From NCBI RefSeq assembly GCF_904848625.1, contig NZ_CAJHCP010000011.1, forward strand, positions 62,001-126,000: a stretch of 64,000 nucleotides of DNA, given 5' to 3'. A model generated the notes under the pieces. The model ran no database searches and was not told the origin of the DNA. It saw nothing but the letters and a program-made list of their open reading frames with translations. The position numbers were made by a program, and so were the translations under genes. Of the stretch, positions 17,947 through 26,877 are shown in pieces. The stretch comes from Paraburkholderia metrosideri. Lineage in GTDB: Bacteria; Pseudomonadota; Gammaproteobacteria; Burkholderiales; Burkholderiaceae. Within the stretch, counting starts at the first letter, position 1. Each line of letters opens with the position of its first letter.

Positions 17947-19095
17947 GTGACCGAATCCGATCCTCATTTCGTCCAGGAATTTCCGATTGCGCCGCCTCAG
18001 CCTCGCAAGGGGCGTGGGGCAGTGACGAACCTGCAAGGCCGGTATGAAGTCGATCAGCGCGAAGTCGTGGACGACGGCTGGCTGCATGTTGCAGAAGAAG
18101 AGGGTGACGAACCTAAAATCTTGCGCACGCAGGTTTTCGAAGAGCGGGCCAAAACCATTCTCACGCGCAACTCGTCGCCGGATATTCCTTTTAGCGTATC
18201 GCTGAATCCGTATCGCGGCTGTGAGCACGGCTGCATCTATTGCTTTGCGCGGCCCACGCATAGTTATTTGGGGTTGTCGCCGGGGCTCGATTTCGAAAGC
18301 CGGATCTACGCAAAAATCAACGCGCCCGAATTGCTCGAAAGGGAGTTGTCGAAGAAATCGTATGTACCGGAGCCCATTGCGCTTGGCGTCAACACCGACG
18401 CGTGGCAGCCTGCAGAACGCGAGCTTGGCCTGACTCGCAGGGTGGTTGAGGTGCTCAGCGAGCGCAACCAGCCGTTTGCGGCGATCACCAAGTCATCGCT
18501 GATCGAACGCGATATCGACCTGCTCGCCCCAATGGCTGCGCGTGGCCAATTCATGGCAGCGATTACGATCACCACGCTAGACGCAGAGATTGCGCGCACG
18601 CTCGAACCGCGCGCGGCCACGCCGTCGCGCCGCTTACGCACCATTCGCACGTTGAGCGAGGCGGGCATTCCGGTCGGCGTCAGCATTGCGCCGGTGATTC
18701 CCTTCGTTACCGAGCCGGACATGGAGCGTGTGCTCGAAGCTTGTGCCGAGGCGGGTGCGACTAATGCGAGCTATATCGTGCTGCGGTTGCCGTGGGAAGT
18801 CGCACCATTGTTCAAGGACTGGCTAGCCGCTCATTTCCCTGACCGTGCTGACCGCGTGATGAGTCGTGTGCGCGATATGCGGGGCGGCAAGGACTACGAC
18901 TCGAACTTCTCCACGCGAATGAAAGGAGAAGGCTTGTGGGCGGATCTGCTCAAACAGCGATTTCACAAAGCGGTGCGTCGCTTGGGATTAAACCGGCGCG
19001 ACCGCGGCATCCTCGATATGTCGCACTTTCGGCGGATCGAGCCGTCGCGGGCCGAGGAGCTGGCGCGCGTCAATCCGCAATTGAATCTTTTCTAG
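17947..19095 (+). CDS. PA0069-family radical SAM protein (spore-photoproduct-lyase-like), SOS-controlled
   Basis: A 382-residue radical S-adenosylmethionine protein. The 4Fe-4S ligands are in NPYRGCEHGCIYCFARP (CxxxCxxC), followed by SYLGLSPGLDFESRIYAK. This family is a distant relative of the DNA-repair enzyme spore photoproduct lyase. The LexA box at 17894-17909 must lie in the promoter, so I place the start downstream of it, at GTG 17947; GTG 17935 and GTG 17863 are alternatives, and the last would put the box inside the coding region. SOS control argues for a DNA-repair role, but the reaction is unknown. It is convergent with a small membrane-protein gene. Confidence 0.88.
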   Translation: MTESDPHFVQEFPIAPPQPRKGRGAVTNLQGRYEVDQREVVDDGWLHVAEEEGDEPKILRTQVFEERAKTILTRNSSPDIPFSVSLNPYRGCEHGCIYCFARPTHSYLGLSPGLDFESRIYAKINAPELLERELSKKSYVPEPIALGVNTDAWQPAERELGLTRRVVEVLSERNQPFAAITKSSLIERDIDLLAPMAARGQFMAAITITTLDAEIARTLEPRAATPSRRLRTIRTLSEAGIPVGVSIAPVIPFVTEPDMERVLEACAEAGATNASYIVLRLPWEVAPLFKDWLAAHFPDRADRVMSRVRDMRGGKDYDSNFSTRMKGEGLWADLLKQRFHKAVRRLGLNRRDRGILDMSHFRRIEPSRAEELARVNPQLNLF

Positions 19096-19114
19096 CGGGG
19101 GCAGAGTTGGGTTT

Positions 19115-19582
19115 TCACTGCGACAGGTCTTTGGCCGCTTGCACCTGACTTTCGAAGTAGGTTTGGAATGAAATGGCGAGTGCGGACATCAACAGAAACG
19201 CGCCGATCAGCAGTGAAAAAATCACGATGAAGATGACCGTCCAGCCGGATTGGCTTTTTTTCTCGGTGTGCGCATTGAACTGCGCGTCCCATTTTTCATC
19301 CGGACGCAGCCCGTAGACGATGGCGGCGAGAAATGCGGAGAGCACAGAGACAGTGCCGAAAAAGGCGAGCACCCAGCCAGGCAGCGAGACCCGTTCACTT
19401 GCAATCAGCAGCAAGACGCCGGGAATGCCCATCAGCGTGCCGACCACATGCGCCCAGCCATAAAAGTCTCGTTTGCCGTACAGATAAAAACGGTGGGCGC
19501 CGAGGCTGCCCAGGAAGAACGCCAGTGCAGCGGTTATCGTCTTGGATCTGAAGCGCGTGGAAGCCGAAACAAGGGTGGACAT
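19115..19582 (-). CDS. TM2/NINE-type small integral membrane protein
   Basis: A 155-residue membrane protein. It has the TM2-domain signature LAFFLGSLGAHRFYLYGKRD near residues 20-40, then three further hydrophobic stretches (VVGTLMGIPGVLLLIA, VLAFFGTVSVLSAFLAAIV, IVIFSLLIGAFLLMSALAI). The function of such proteins is unknown. ATG 19582 is preferred over an upstream in-frame start because residues before it look like leader noise. It is convergent with the radical SAM gene, with only 19 nt between stops. Confidence 0.8.
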   Translation of the reverse strand: MSTLVSASTRFRSKTITAALAFFLGSLGAHRFYLYGKRDFYGWAHVVGTLMGIPGVLLLIASERVSLPGWVLAFFGTVSVLSAFLAAIVYGLRPDEKWDAQFNAHTEKKSQSGWTVIFIVIFSLLIGAFLLMSALAISFQTYFESQVQAAKDLSQ

Positions 19583-19816
19583 GGGGGCGTGGGCAGAGTG
19601 ACAGGCGGTCGAGGGGAGTGGCACACCGATTGGGTGCGGATCGACGCGCATTCTACGCCCGCGCCGTTGCGGTGATCACACGGCTGACGCGATAGGCAGT
19701 AGTGGTGAGGCGAAATGACAGGTTTTTCCTGCAGTTGTTGCGCAATCGTTGCGCGGTCGGGTTGACCCAGCGAGGCGGTATGGACTCCTGCTGCCTCGCC
19801 GCACAGCACATTAAGA

Positions 19817-21001
19817 CTAAGGCGCCGTATATGTCACCCGATAAACTGCGCCGGCGTAATCGTCGCTGATCAGCAGTGAACCGTCGGGCAGCGGCAAGAC
19901 ATCGGCGGGGCGCCCCCAGACGTTTTCGCCTGGCTGAAGCCATCCTTCGGCAAAGACTTCCTGGTGTGCGTGGGTGCCGTCCGGGTCGGTGGTCACGCGC
20001 ACGACGCGATAGCCAACCTTTTTGCTGCGGTTCCAAGACCCGTGTTCGGCAATGAAAATGTTGTTCTTATAGGCAGGCGGAAACATCGGGCCGGTATAGA
20101 AGCGCATGCCTAGCGACGCTACATGCGCCCCTAGCTTGACCACTGGCGGTGTAAATGCGCTACATGGATGATCTTTGCCGAATTCGGGGTCGGGCGTGTC
20201 GCCGCCGTGGCAGTACGGAAAGCCGAAGTCCATCCCGACGCGCGGCGCGCGGTTGAGCTTGTCGTCGGGGACGTCGTCGCCCAGTTCGTCGCGGCCGTTA
20301 TCGGTGAACCACAGTTCATGCGTCACCGGATGCCACGCGAATCCGACGGAATTACGTAGACCGCGCGCCACGACTTCGTAATGACTGCCGTCGGGCTCCA
20401 TGCGGCCAATCATCCCGAACTTGCTGCGGTCTTTCAGGCAGACGTTGCAGGGCGCGCCTTGCGGTACGTACAGTTTGCCGTCCGGGCCGAAGGCGATGAA
20501 TTTCCAGCCGTGATGTGTCTCGGTGGGCAAAGTGTCAATGACGACGGCAGCTTTGGGCGGATCGCTAAGATGGGTGTCAATTGAGTCGAAGCGCAGAATT
20601 TTCGATACCGCTGAGACATAGAGTGCGCCGTCCCGCCACGCCACGCCTGCGGGACTCTCGAGGCCCGAAGCGATCACGTGGCGGCCCGTCACCCGGCCGT
20701 TTTGCAATTCGAGTGCGTAGACGTGTCCGTCGAGGCTCCCTATATAAAGAATCCCCTTCGGCGAGAACGCCATGGCCCGCGCGCTCGGCACGGCATCCGA
20801 CAGAACCTCGATGTGAAAGCCCGGCGGCAGTTTGATGCGCTCGACCGGTAGCGCGGCAAATGCCGATAATGCATGGCCGGCGACCAGTGATGCCGCCGCG
20901 CAACGCAGAATCCAACCGCGCGACGCGCGCGCGAAACCGGTGAGTCGCACGCAAGCGAGAAAAAAAACGGGCAAAAACGCAGTCGATGGCAGCAGTTTCA
21001 C
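19817..21001 (-). CDS. PQQ-dependent sugar dehydrogenase / sorbosone dehydrogenase family
   Basis: A 394-residue beta-propeller protein of the soluble glucose/L-sorbosone dehydrogenase family. Typical segments are LPPGFHIEVLSDAVPSARAM, SGLESPAGVAW, YVPQGAPCNVCL, GLRNSVGFAWHPVTHELWFT and NIFIAEHGSWNRS. A long N-terminal region with a hydrophobic stretch (AAASLVAGHALSAFAA) suggests export to the periplasm. These enzymes oxidise sugars or related alcohols with pyrroloquinoline quinone, but many members have no known substrate. It is transcribed divergently from rpsP. Confidence 0.86.
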   Translation of the reverse strand: MKLLPSTAFLPVFFLACVRLTGFARASRGWILRCAAASLVAGHALSAFAALPVERIKLPPGFHIEVLSDAVPSARAMAFSPKGILYIGSLDGHVYALELQNGRVTGRHVIASGLESPAGVAWRDGALYVSAVSKILRFDSIDTHLSDPPKAAVVIDTLPTETHHGWKFIAFGPDGKLYVPQGAPCNVCLKDRSKFGMIGRMEPDGSHYEVVARGLRNSVGFAWHPVTHELWFTDNGRDELGDDVPDDKLNRAPRVGMDFGFPYCHGGDTPDPEFGKDHPCSAFTPPVVKLGAHVASLGMRFYTGPMFPPAYKNNIFIAEHGSWNRSKKVGYRVVRVTTDPDGTHAHQEVFAEGWLQPGENVWGRPADVLPLPDGSLLISDDYAGAVYRVTYTAP

Positions 21002-21099
21002 GGGCGCTCCGTCAAGTAATTCGGGCGTTTGGGCGTGGTCGGGGAGCCTCGTCTGGACGGCCGGTGCAACGCGGTCACTCAGTTTATCGCCGTAAGTGT

Positions 21100-21128
21100 T
21101 TGTTATGGCGTCGGTTTCCCGCTATAAT
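21100..21128 (+). promoter_or_regulatory. Sigma-70 promoter of rpsP operon
   Basis: TTGTTA, a 17-nt spacer and a perfect TATAAT lie 46 nt upstream of the rpsP start, as expected for a strongly expressed ribosomal protein operon. Confidence 0.8.
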
Positions 21129-21173
21129 CGCGTGTTTCAGTCGTTCCGAACCCCGGTTTTCAAGGATTCTAGT

Positions 21174-21428
21174 ATGGTCATCATCCGCTTGGCTCGTGGC
21201 GGCTCCAAGAAGCGCCCGTTCTACAACATCGTCGCAACCGATTCGCGTAACCGTCGTGACGGCCGCTTCATCGAGCGCGTTGGTTTCTACAACCCGGTCG
21301 CTACGAAGGGCGAAGCCCTGCGTATCGCTCAGGACCGCCTGACGTACTGGCAAGGTGTTGGCGCACAACTGTCGCCGACCGTCGAGCGTCTCGTGAAAGA
21401 AGCGCAAAAGGCGCAGCCGGCTGCTTAA
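21174..21428 (+). CDS. rpsP: 30S ribosomal protein S16
   Basis: A small-subunit assembly protein of 84 residues beginning MVIIRLARGGSKKRPFYNIV, the diagnostic S16 N-terminus, with RDGRFIERVGFYNP following. The correct start is ATG 21174; a longer in-frame start at 21096 would run through the promoter. It heads the conserved rpsP-rimM-trmD-rplS operon. Confidence 0.98.
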   Translation: MVIIRLARGGSKKRPFYNIVATDSRNRRDGRFIERVGFYNPVATKGEALRIAQDRLTYWQGVGAQLSPTVERLVKEAQKAQPAA

Positions 21429-21548
21429 TGGTAGCTAGCATGCGTATCGTCGTCGGTTCCGCCGGCGGCTCGCGCGCGTTGCGTGAGCAGTCCGATGCGC
21501 GAGTTGTTTTACTGAAGCAGACGTCGAAGCTGGCAGCGAGGTGTTCTT

Positions 21549-22283
21549 ATGTCTGAGCGTGATTCAAGCAGTTCAGGTCGCGTGAAGGCAAAAGTGGCAG
21601 CTCCGCGCGCTAAGGCGTCTGATCAGGCGCCGTTCGGTGCATTCGTCCGTAAGCCGGTCGAGCGAGCCGAAGGCAAGGCGAAAGCCAATGTTGCAAACGC
21701 TGGTTCCGCTGCGGCAGAAATGCGCACGGAAACAGTGGAAAGCTGGCCGGCCGACGCGGTCGAGGTCGGCGCAATCGTCGACGCTTACGGCCTCAAAGGC
21801 TGGGTCAAGGTAGCTGCTCATGCAGATGCGGGGCACGGCGGCGATGCTCTGCTGAGCGCGAAACGCTGGTGGCTTCTAAAAGGCCAGGAGCGCAAGTCGG
21901 CGCCGTCATTGCAGGCGAAAACGCATAGCGACAGTGTGGTTGCCCATCTGGGCGGCGTGACTGACCGTGATGTGGCGCTGGCACTGCGCGGCACCCGCAT
22001 TTATATCAGCCGCAGCGAATTTCCGGCCCTCGAAGCCGACGAATTCTACTGGGTCGACCTGCTCGGCCTGGACGTGGTGAACGTTGCCGGAGTCAATCTC
22101 GGCAAGGTTGCAGACATGATCGACAACGGTGCGCACTCGGTGATGCGTATCGAATATCCGGCTACTGACAAAAGCGGCAAGCCGGCTGCTGGTGAGCGCT
22201 TGATCCCGTTCGTCGGCGTCTTTGTCAAAACGGTAGACCAGGCGGCGAAGCAGATTACCGTCGAATGGGAAGCCGATTACTAA
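21549..22283 (+). CDS. rimM: 16S rRNA processing protein RimM (long N-terminal extension)
   Basis: A 30S maturation factor that binds S19 and the 16S 3' domain. The family fold starts at VEVGAIVDAYGLKGWVKV (about residue 70) and ends with RLIPFVGVFVKTVDQ...ITVEWEADY, with the PRC-barrel segment EFYWVDLLGLDVV between. About 65 N-terminal residues rich in Ser, Lys and Ala precede the RimM core and look disordered; a similar extension is usual in Burkholderia. If a downstream start were used the protein would be about 175 residues. It sits between rpsP and trmD. Confidence 0.94.
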   Translation: MSERDSSSSGRVKAKVAAPRAKASDQAPFGAFVRKPVERAEGKAKANVANAGSAAAEMRTETVESWPADAVEVGAIVDAYGLKGWVKVAAHADAGHGGDALLSAKRWWLLKGQERKSAPSLQAKTHSDSVVAHLGGVTDRDVALALRGTRIYISRSEFPALEADEFYWVDLLGLDVVNVAGVNLGKVADMIDNGAHSVMRIEYPATDKSGKPAAGERLIPFVGVFVKTVDQAAKQITVEWEADY

Positions 22284-22307
22284 ATCATTCGCTGAACGGA
22301 GAGAGCG

Positions 22308-23075
22308 ATGCAGTTTGATGTCGTGACGCTCTTTCCTGACATGTTCCGTGCGCTGACCGACTGGGGTATCACCAGCCGGGCCGCGAAACAGGAACGCTAT
22401 GGGTTGCGTACGTGGAATCCACGCGATTTCACGACCGACAACTACCGCACAATCGACGATCGCCCGTACGGTGGCGGCCCCGGCATGGTTATGCTGGCCA
22501 AGCCGCTGGAAGACGCGATCGGCGCCGCGAAAGCGGCTCAGGCGGAGCAGGGCATTGGGGCATCGCGCGTCGTGATGATGTCGCCGCAAGGCGCCACGTT
22601 GGATCACGACCGCGTCATGCAGTTCGCTGCCGAGCCCGGTCTGATCCTGCTGTGTGGGCGCTACGAAGCGATCGATCAGCGTTTGCTCGACCGTGTTGTC
22701 GACGAAGAAGTCAGCCTTGGCGACTTCGTGTTGTCCGGCGGCGAATTGCCGGCCATGGCTTTGATGGATGCGGTCGTACGCCAGTTGCCCGGCGTGCTCA
22801 ACGATTCACAGTCGGCGGTGCAGGATAGCTTTGTCGACGTGTTGCTGGATTGTCCGCATTACACGCGTCCGGAGGAATACGACGGCGTGCGTGTGCCTGA
22901 TGTGCTGCTTGGCGGCCATCACAAGGAAATCGAAGCGTGGCGTCGGCGGGAATCCTTGCGTAATACGTTGAACAAGCGGCCCGATCTGATCGTGAAGGCC
23001 AGAAAGAACAAGATGTTGAGCCGTGCCGACGAGGCATGGCTGACGAGTCTCGCGAAAGAAGAGTCGAAGGCGTAA
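22308..23075 (+). CDS. trmD: tRNA (guanine-N1)-methyltransferase
   Basis: It methylates G37 next to the anticodon to prevent +1 frameshifting. The SPOUT trefoil-knot fold shows DDRPYGGGPGMVMLAKPLEDA, LLCGRYEAIDQR and the SAM-binding SLGDFVLSGGELPAMALMD. The 255-residue length is standard. It is the third gene of the rpsP operon, 24 nt after rimM, with a GGAGAGAG ribosome-binding site. Confidence 0.97.
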   Translation: MQFDVVTLFPDMFRALTDWGITSRAAKQERYGLRTWNPRDFTTDNYRTIDDRPYGGGPGMVMLAKPLEDAIGAAKAAQAEQGIGASRVVMMSPQGATLDHDRVMQFAAEPGLILLCGRYEAIDQRLLDRVVDEEVSLGDFVLSGGELPAMALMDAVVRQLPGVLNDSQSAVQDSFVDVLLDCPHYTRPEEYDGVRVPDVLLGGHHKEIEAWRRRESLRNTLNKRPDLIVKARKNKMLSRADEAWLTSLAKEESKA

Positions 23076-23231
23076 AGCCTCCGGTCTTTCGAGCGGACAC
23101 CAGGCGGCACCGCACATGCGTGTACGGCGCCAGATGTGAACCCATCCTCTATCGGGGCCGTAGCCGAGCACGCAAGGAAACTGAGTGCGAGGCAGGTACG
23201 AACGCCGACAAGATGGATCTAGGAGTCAGTA

Positions 23232-23618
23232 ATGAATCTGATCGCAAAACTCGAGCAGGAAGAAATCGCGCGCGCCCTCGGCGAGAAGACCATCCCCGAA
23301 TTCGCTCCGGGCGATACGGTGATCGTCAGCGTGAATGTGGTTGAAGGCACGCGTAAGCGTGTTCAGGCTTACGAAGGCGTCGTGATCGCCAAGCGTAACC
23401 GTGGTCTGAATTCGTCGTTCATCGTCCGTAAGATTTCGTCGGGCGAAGGCGTCGAGCGTACGTTCCAGACGTACTCGCCGCTGCTGGCAAGCATCGTCGT
23501 CAAGCGTCGTGGCGATGTGCGTCGTGCGAAGCTGTACTATCTGCGCGACCGTTCGGGCAAGTCGGCTCGAATCAAGGAAAAGCTGGTCTCGAAAGACCGC
23601 GCTGCTTCCCAAGCGTAA
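23232..23618 (+). CDS. rplS: 50S ribosomal protein L19
   Basis: A large-subunit protein at the 30S-50S interface. MNLIAKLEQEEIARALGEK, FAPGDTVIVSVNVVEGTRKR and AYEGVVIAKRNRGLNSSF are diagnostic. It closes the operon 156 nt after trmD; the gap holds no other gene I can support. A terminator follows immediately. Confidence 0.98.
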   Translation: MNLIAKLEQEEIARALGEKTIPEFAPGDTVIVSVNVVEGTRKRVQAYEGVVIAKRNRGLNSSFIVRKISSGEGVERTFQTYSPLLASIVVKRRGDVRRAKLYYLRDRSGKSARIKEKLVSKDRAASQA

Positions 23619-23628
23619 ATGCTGTAAG

Positions 23629-23656
23629 AAAAAGCACCCCCTGTGGGTGCTTTTTT
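23629..23656 (+). terminator. Rho-independent terminator of rpsP-rplS operon
   Basis: AAAAAGCACCC pairs with GGGTGCTTTTT across a 5-nt loop and runs into T6, 11 nt after the rplS stop. Confidence 0.93.
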
Positions 23657-23711
23657 GTTTGCCAGGTCAAAATAGCGGCATGTCCCCAATCCGCCTATTT
23701 CGAGAGACCCG

Positions 23712-24434
23712 TTGACCCGTCCCGTCTTTGAGCCTGAATCATTGCCTGTCGTCGCGACGGGCTCCCATCTGCCGCCGGTGACCGGCGACATTCTCACGCC
23801 CGATGGGCTGCGGGCGCGCTTCGAGCAAACCCTTGAGTGGACCCCCGAGCCGATCATCGAGGCGCCGTGGCGCGATACACACGCCGATCCACGCGTCGCC
23901 GCTGTGCTGGTGCCACTCGTGGTCCGCGAACATGGGCTGGCGGTATTGCTCACGCAGCGTGCGGATCATCTGAACGATCATGCTGGCCAGGTGAGCTTTC
24001 CTGGCGGCCGTCACGAACCTTTCGACGACGACGCCACCGCAACCGCATTGCGTGAAGCGCAAGAGGAGGTGGGGCTTGCGCCGTCGCGAGTCGAAATTCT
24101 TGGCGCCTTACCCGACTATCTGACGGGAACGGGCTTCTGCGTGACGCCGGTGATCGGCCTCGTGCATCCGCCGTTCGCGCTAAAAATGGATGCGCTCGAA
24201 GTCGCGGAAGTCTTCGAGGTGCCGCTCGCGTTTTTGATGGACCCGGCGAACCACGAAGAACGCCTGTTCCGCTACGAAGGTGGCGAGCGCCGCTTTTTCG
24301 CGATGCCATATCCACGCGAAGAAACGGCGACGGGCACAGACGAGCAACCCGCAAGCAGCACAGGTACCCACCATTTCATCTGGGGCGCGACGGCGGCCAT
24401 GCTGCGCAATCTGTATCGCTTCCTTGCCGCGTAA
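23712..24434 (+). CDS. NUDIX hydrolase, CoA pyrophosphatase-like (NudL)
   Basis: A NUDIX enzyme of 240 residues. The NUDIX box is seen as GGRHEPFDDDATATALREAQ followed by EEVGL, and upstream DHLNDHAGQVSFPGGR is the UPF0035 signature typical of CoA pyrophosphatases such as NudL/NUDT7. The start is TTG 23712; no ATG is available near the conserved N-terminus. A role in trimming CoA or its derivatives is inferred from the family. Confidence 0.88.
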   Translation: MTRPVFEPESLPVVATGSHLPPVTGDILTPDGLRARFEQTLEWTPEPIIEAPWRDTHADPRVAAVLVPLVVREHGLAVLLTQRADHLNDHAGQVSFPGGRHEPFDDDATATALREAQEEVGLAPSRVEILGALPDYLTGTGFCVTPVIGLVHPPFALKMDALEVAEVFEVPLAFLMDPANHEERLFRYEGGERRFFAMPYPREETATGTDEQPASSTGTHHFIWGATAAMLRNLYRFLAA

Positions 24435-24546
24435 TCAAGCGGTCTGTGCAGTTGTCGCGTGTTTGTCAGCGCCTGCGCTCAGTCGCATCCGACCCTGTGC
24501 TATCGTTATAAAACAATCGTAAAACTTAAAAAGCACGGCGCATCGC

Positions 24547-25485
24547 ATGACTTTTTTCTCCGTATTGCTGGCTCTGATCATTGAACAGGTACGCGCACTG
24601 TCACCGAACAACCCGGTGTCCGCGCTGCTTCAATACCATGCGGAGTCGGCGGCGCACGGATTCGATGCGGGCAAGCCCAAGCACGGCTTGCTCGCGTGGC
24701 TCGTGGTCGTAGTGCCGTGGACGTTGGCCGTCGCGCTCGTCTACTACGTGCTGTATCACATTCACTTTGCGCTGGCGTTCCTGTGGAACGTCGCGGTGTT
24801 GTATTTCACGCTCGGTTTCCGGCAGTTCAGCCACTATTTCACCGACATCCACCTCGCGTTGAATAACGACGACGTGCCGCGCGCACGCGAAATTCTGAAC
24901 GAGTGGACAGGGCTCGATACCGTGGACATGCCGGTCAGCGAAATCGTGCGTCATACGCTGATTCACGCGGTGGTCGCATCGCATCGGCATGTGTTCGGTG
25001 TGTTCTTCTGGTTCCTGATTCCGGTCGGGCCGGCGGGTGCGGTGCTTTACCGGATTGCTGAATATCTGGCCCGCGCGTGGGCGCAGCCGGCCGATGACCG
25101 TACAGCGGCGTTTTCGAGTTTCGCGCAACGTGCGTTCTTCGTGATCGACTGGATTCCATCGCGCTTGACGTCGCTGGGCTTCGCGATTGTCGGTAATTTT
25201 GAAGATGCGATTTACGCGTGGCGCAATCACGCGCGTCAGTGGCCGGATGCGAACGACGGTGTATTGCTGGCCGCGGGAAGCGGAGCGCTGGGCGCGCGTC
25301 TGAGCGGGCCGCTGGCCGAGCCGTCGAGCCTCGACGCGCTTGCTACCGGCGACGGTGGTCCAATGCAGGTCGGCGACGATTGCACGCCGCGCACGTTGCA
25401 ATCGGCAGTGGGTCTGGTGTGGCGCGCAGTGGTGCTGTGGATGATTTTGCTGTTGATGCTCACCATCGCGGTATGGCTCGCGTGA
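24547..25485 (+). CDS. CobD/CbiB family integral membrane protein
   Basis: A 312-residue membrane protein with about four hydrophobic segments (WLVVVVPWTLAVALVYYVLY, FALAFLWNVAVLYFTLGF, HVFGVFFWFLIPVGPAGAVL and the C-terminal VLWMILLLMLTIAVWL). The central QFSHYFTDIHLALNNDDVPR and PVSEIVRHTLIHAVVASHRH fit the CbiB/AmpE-like superfamily, which includes adenosylcobinamide-phosphate synthases. No other cobalamin gene is nearby, so a role in B12 synthesis should not be assumed; the AmpE-like members are of unknown function. Confidence 0.85.
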   Translation: MTFFSVLLALIIEQVRALSPNNPVSALLQYHAESAAHGFDAGKPKHGLLAWLVVVVPWTLAVALVYYVLYHIHFALAFLWNVAVLYFTLGFRQFSHYFTDIHLALNNDDVPRAREILNEWTGLDTVDMPVSEIVRHTLIHAVVASHRHVFGVFFWFLIPVGPAGAVLYRIAEYLARAWAQPADDRTAAFSSFAQRAFFVIDWIPSRLTSLGFAIVGNFEDAIYAWRNHARQWPDANDGVLLAAGSGALGARLSGPLAEPSSLDALATGDGGPMQVGDDCTPRTLQSAVGLVWRAVVLWMILLLMLTIAVWLA

Positions 25486-25515
25486 GATCGCTGGTCAGGA
25501 TCGTCGCGATGAAAT

Positions 25516-25543
25516 AAAAAACCGCGCGTATGCGCGGTTTTTT
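25516..25543. terminator. Bidirectional terminator
   Basis: AAAAAACCGCGC and GCGCGGTTTTTT pair across a 4-nt loop between two convergent genes. Confidence 0.92.
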
Positions 25544-25601
25544 ATTGCTTTAATCACCCTGTCCAGGCGCCGTTACCATCACGCGCCGCAGTCCCGATCC
25601 T

Positions 25602-25922
25602 CTATCCATCCCGGGGATCACGCTCCGTCCCACATTGCCAGCACACCGTGAACTGCGCTTCCAGCGCCTCACCGCACTGCCGGCAGCGCCACCCAGGCGA
25701 GCCCGCCGCCGGTCCATGCAACGCCGCCTCGATCAACCTCCGCGCCATCGCCTCGTCGCGTTCATCGACGAGCCACAATTCGGGTGCGCACTGATCGGCG
25801 GGAATATCGCCGAGCGCGCCGTTCAGATACCGGTTGTGCAACTCGGACGCGATGCCCGCCGTCGCCAGCACGTTGACCCAATGCTGTCCGGTGATCAGGT
25901 TCGGCGCGCGCATCAGTTTCAT
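25602..25922 (-). CDS. DUF2007 signal-transducing/zinc-ribbon protein
   Basis: A 106-residue protein. Residues 1-65 (MKLMRAPNLITGQHWVNVLA...WLVDERDEAMARRLIEAA) fit DUF2007, a small ferredoxin-like domain. The C-terminal WRCRQCGEALEAQFTVCWQC is a two-CxxC zinc ribbon. ATG 25922 lies 1 nt after the rsgA stop, which implies translational coupling and excludes the longer upstream start. The function is unknown; this gene is commonly found next to rsgA in Burkholderia relatives. Confidence 0.82.
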   Translation of the reverse strand: MKLMRAPNLITGQHWVNVLATAGIASELHNRYLNGALGDIPADQCAPELWLVDERDEAMARRLIEAALHGPAAGSPGWRCRQCGEALEAQFTVCWQCGTERDPRDG

Positions 25923-25923
25923 G

Positions 25924-26877
25924 TCAGCGGACGACCTGGCTGGCTTCGTGCACCAGTTGCGCATAAAGCGCGTGCCGTTCGCGGCGGATCCGGCCATCGG
26001 CGACAGCTTCGAGAATCGCGCAGCCAGGCTCCTGCAGGTGGTGACAGTTGTAGAAGCGGCAGTTCGGCAGCAGCGGCCGGAACTCCGGGAATGCGCGTTC
26101 GAGCCGTCCTTCAGTCAGATGGTGCAGGCCGAATTCCTGGAAGCCCGGCGAGTCGATCAACGCACCGCCCTCGCTATCGGCGCTATCGGGCAACGGATAG
26201 AGGCGCGTGAACGTCGTGGTGTGACGGCCGCTATTCAACGCGGTCGAGATTTCCCGCGTGGCGACTTCGGCATCGGGAATCAGCAGATTCACCAGTGTCG
26301 ATTTGCCCATCCCGGACTGGCCGAGCAGCAACGTCGAATGACCATGCAGATGTTCGATCAACACGGCACGCGCGGCGTCGGGCTGCGTCTTGATCGACAC
26401 CTCGACGACCGTGTAGCCCAGCGCCCGATACGGCTCGAGCCGCTTGCGCGCCCATTCCAGCTCGCCCGTCACGTCGATCTTGTTCAGCACGATCAGCGGC
26501 TTCAACTCGTTCGCTTCGGCGGCGACCAGTGCGCGGCCGAGCAGGTCTTCGCTGAAGTGCGGTTCGGTCGCGAGCACGATCAGCAACTGATCGAGATTGG
26601 CCGCGAACAGCTTCGACTTGTACTGATCCGAGCGATACAACAAATTGCGCCGTTCACCGATCTCGACGATCACGCCCTGATCAGTGGACGCCAGTTCGTA
26701 AATCACACGATCGCCGACCGCCACTTCGCTGCGCTTGCCGCGCGGGAAGCACTGGAGCATCGGACCACCGTCTTCGGGCGCGACCAGATAGTGACGGCCA
26801 TGCGCGGCCACGACTAGGCCGCCTACGCGTGCGCTCGACGGCGCGCGCGGTGCTTTCTTCGGGGAGCGGCCGCTCAT
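25924..26877 (-). CDS. rsgA: Small ribosomal subunit biogenesis GTPase RsgA
   Basis: A circularly permuted GTPase that checks late 30S assembly. The motifs appear in permuted order: NKID (G4), then LLGQSGMGKSTLVN (G1) and DSPGFQEFG (G3). An N-terminal OB-fold precedes the GTPase domain. The C-terminal zinc motif is NCRFYNCHHLQEPGCAI. Length (317) is normal. The start is very close to the 3' end of the M48 protease gene, so the genes form one minus-strand operon. Confidence 0.96.
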   Translation of the reverse strand: MSGRSPKKAPRAPSSARVGGLVVAAHGRHYLVAPEDGGPMLQCFPRGKRSEVAVGDRVIYELASTDQGVIVEIGERRNLLYRSDQYKSKLFAANLDQLLIVLATEPHFSEDLLGRALVAAEANELKPLIVLNKIDVTGELEWARKRLEPYRALGYTVVEVSIKTQPDAARAVLIEHLHGHSTLLLGQSGMGKSTLVNLLIPDAEVATREISTALNSGRHTTTFTRLYPLPDSADSEGGALIDSPGFQEFGLHHLTEGRLERAFPEFRPLLPNCRFYNCHHLQEPGCAILEAVADGRIRRERHALYAQLVHEASQVVR

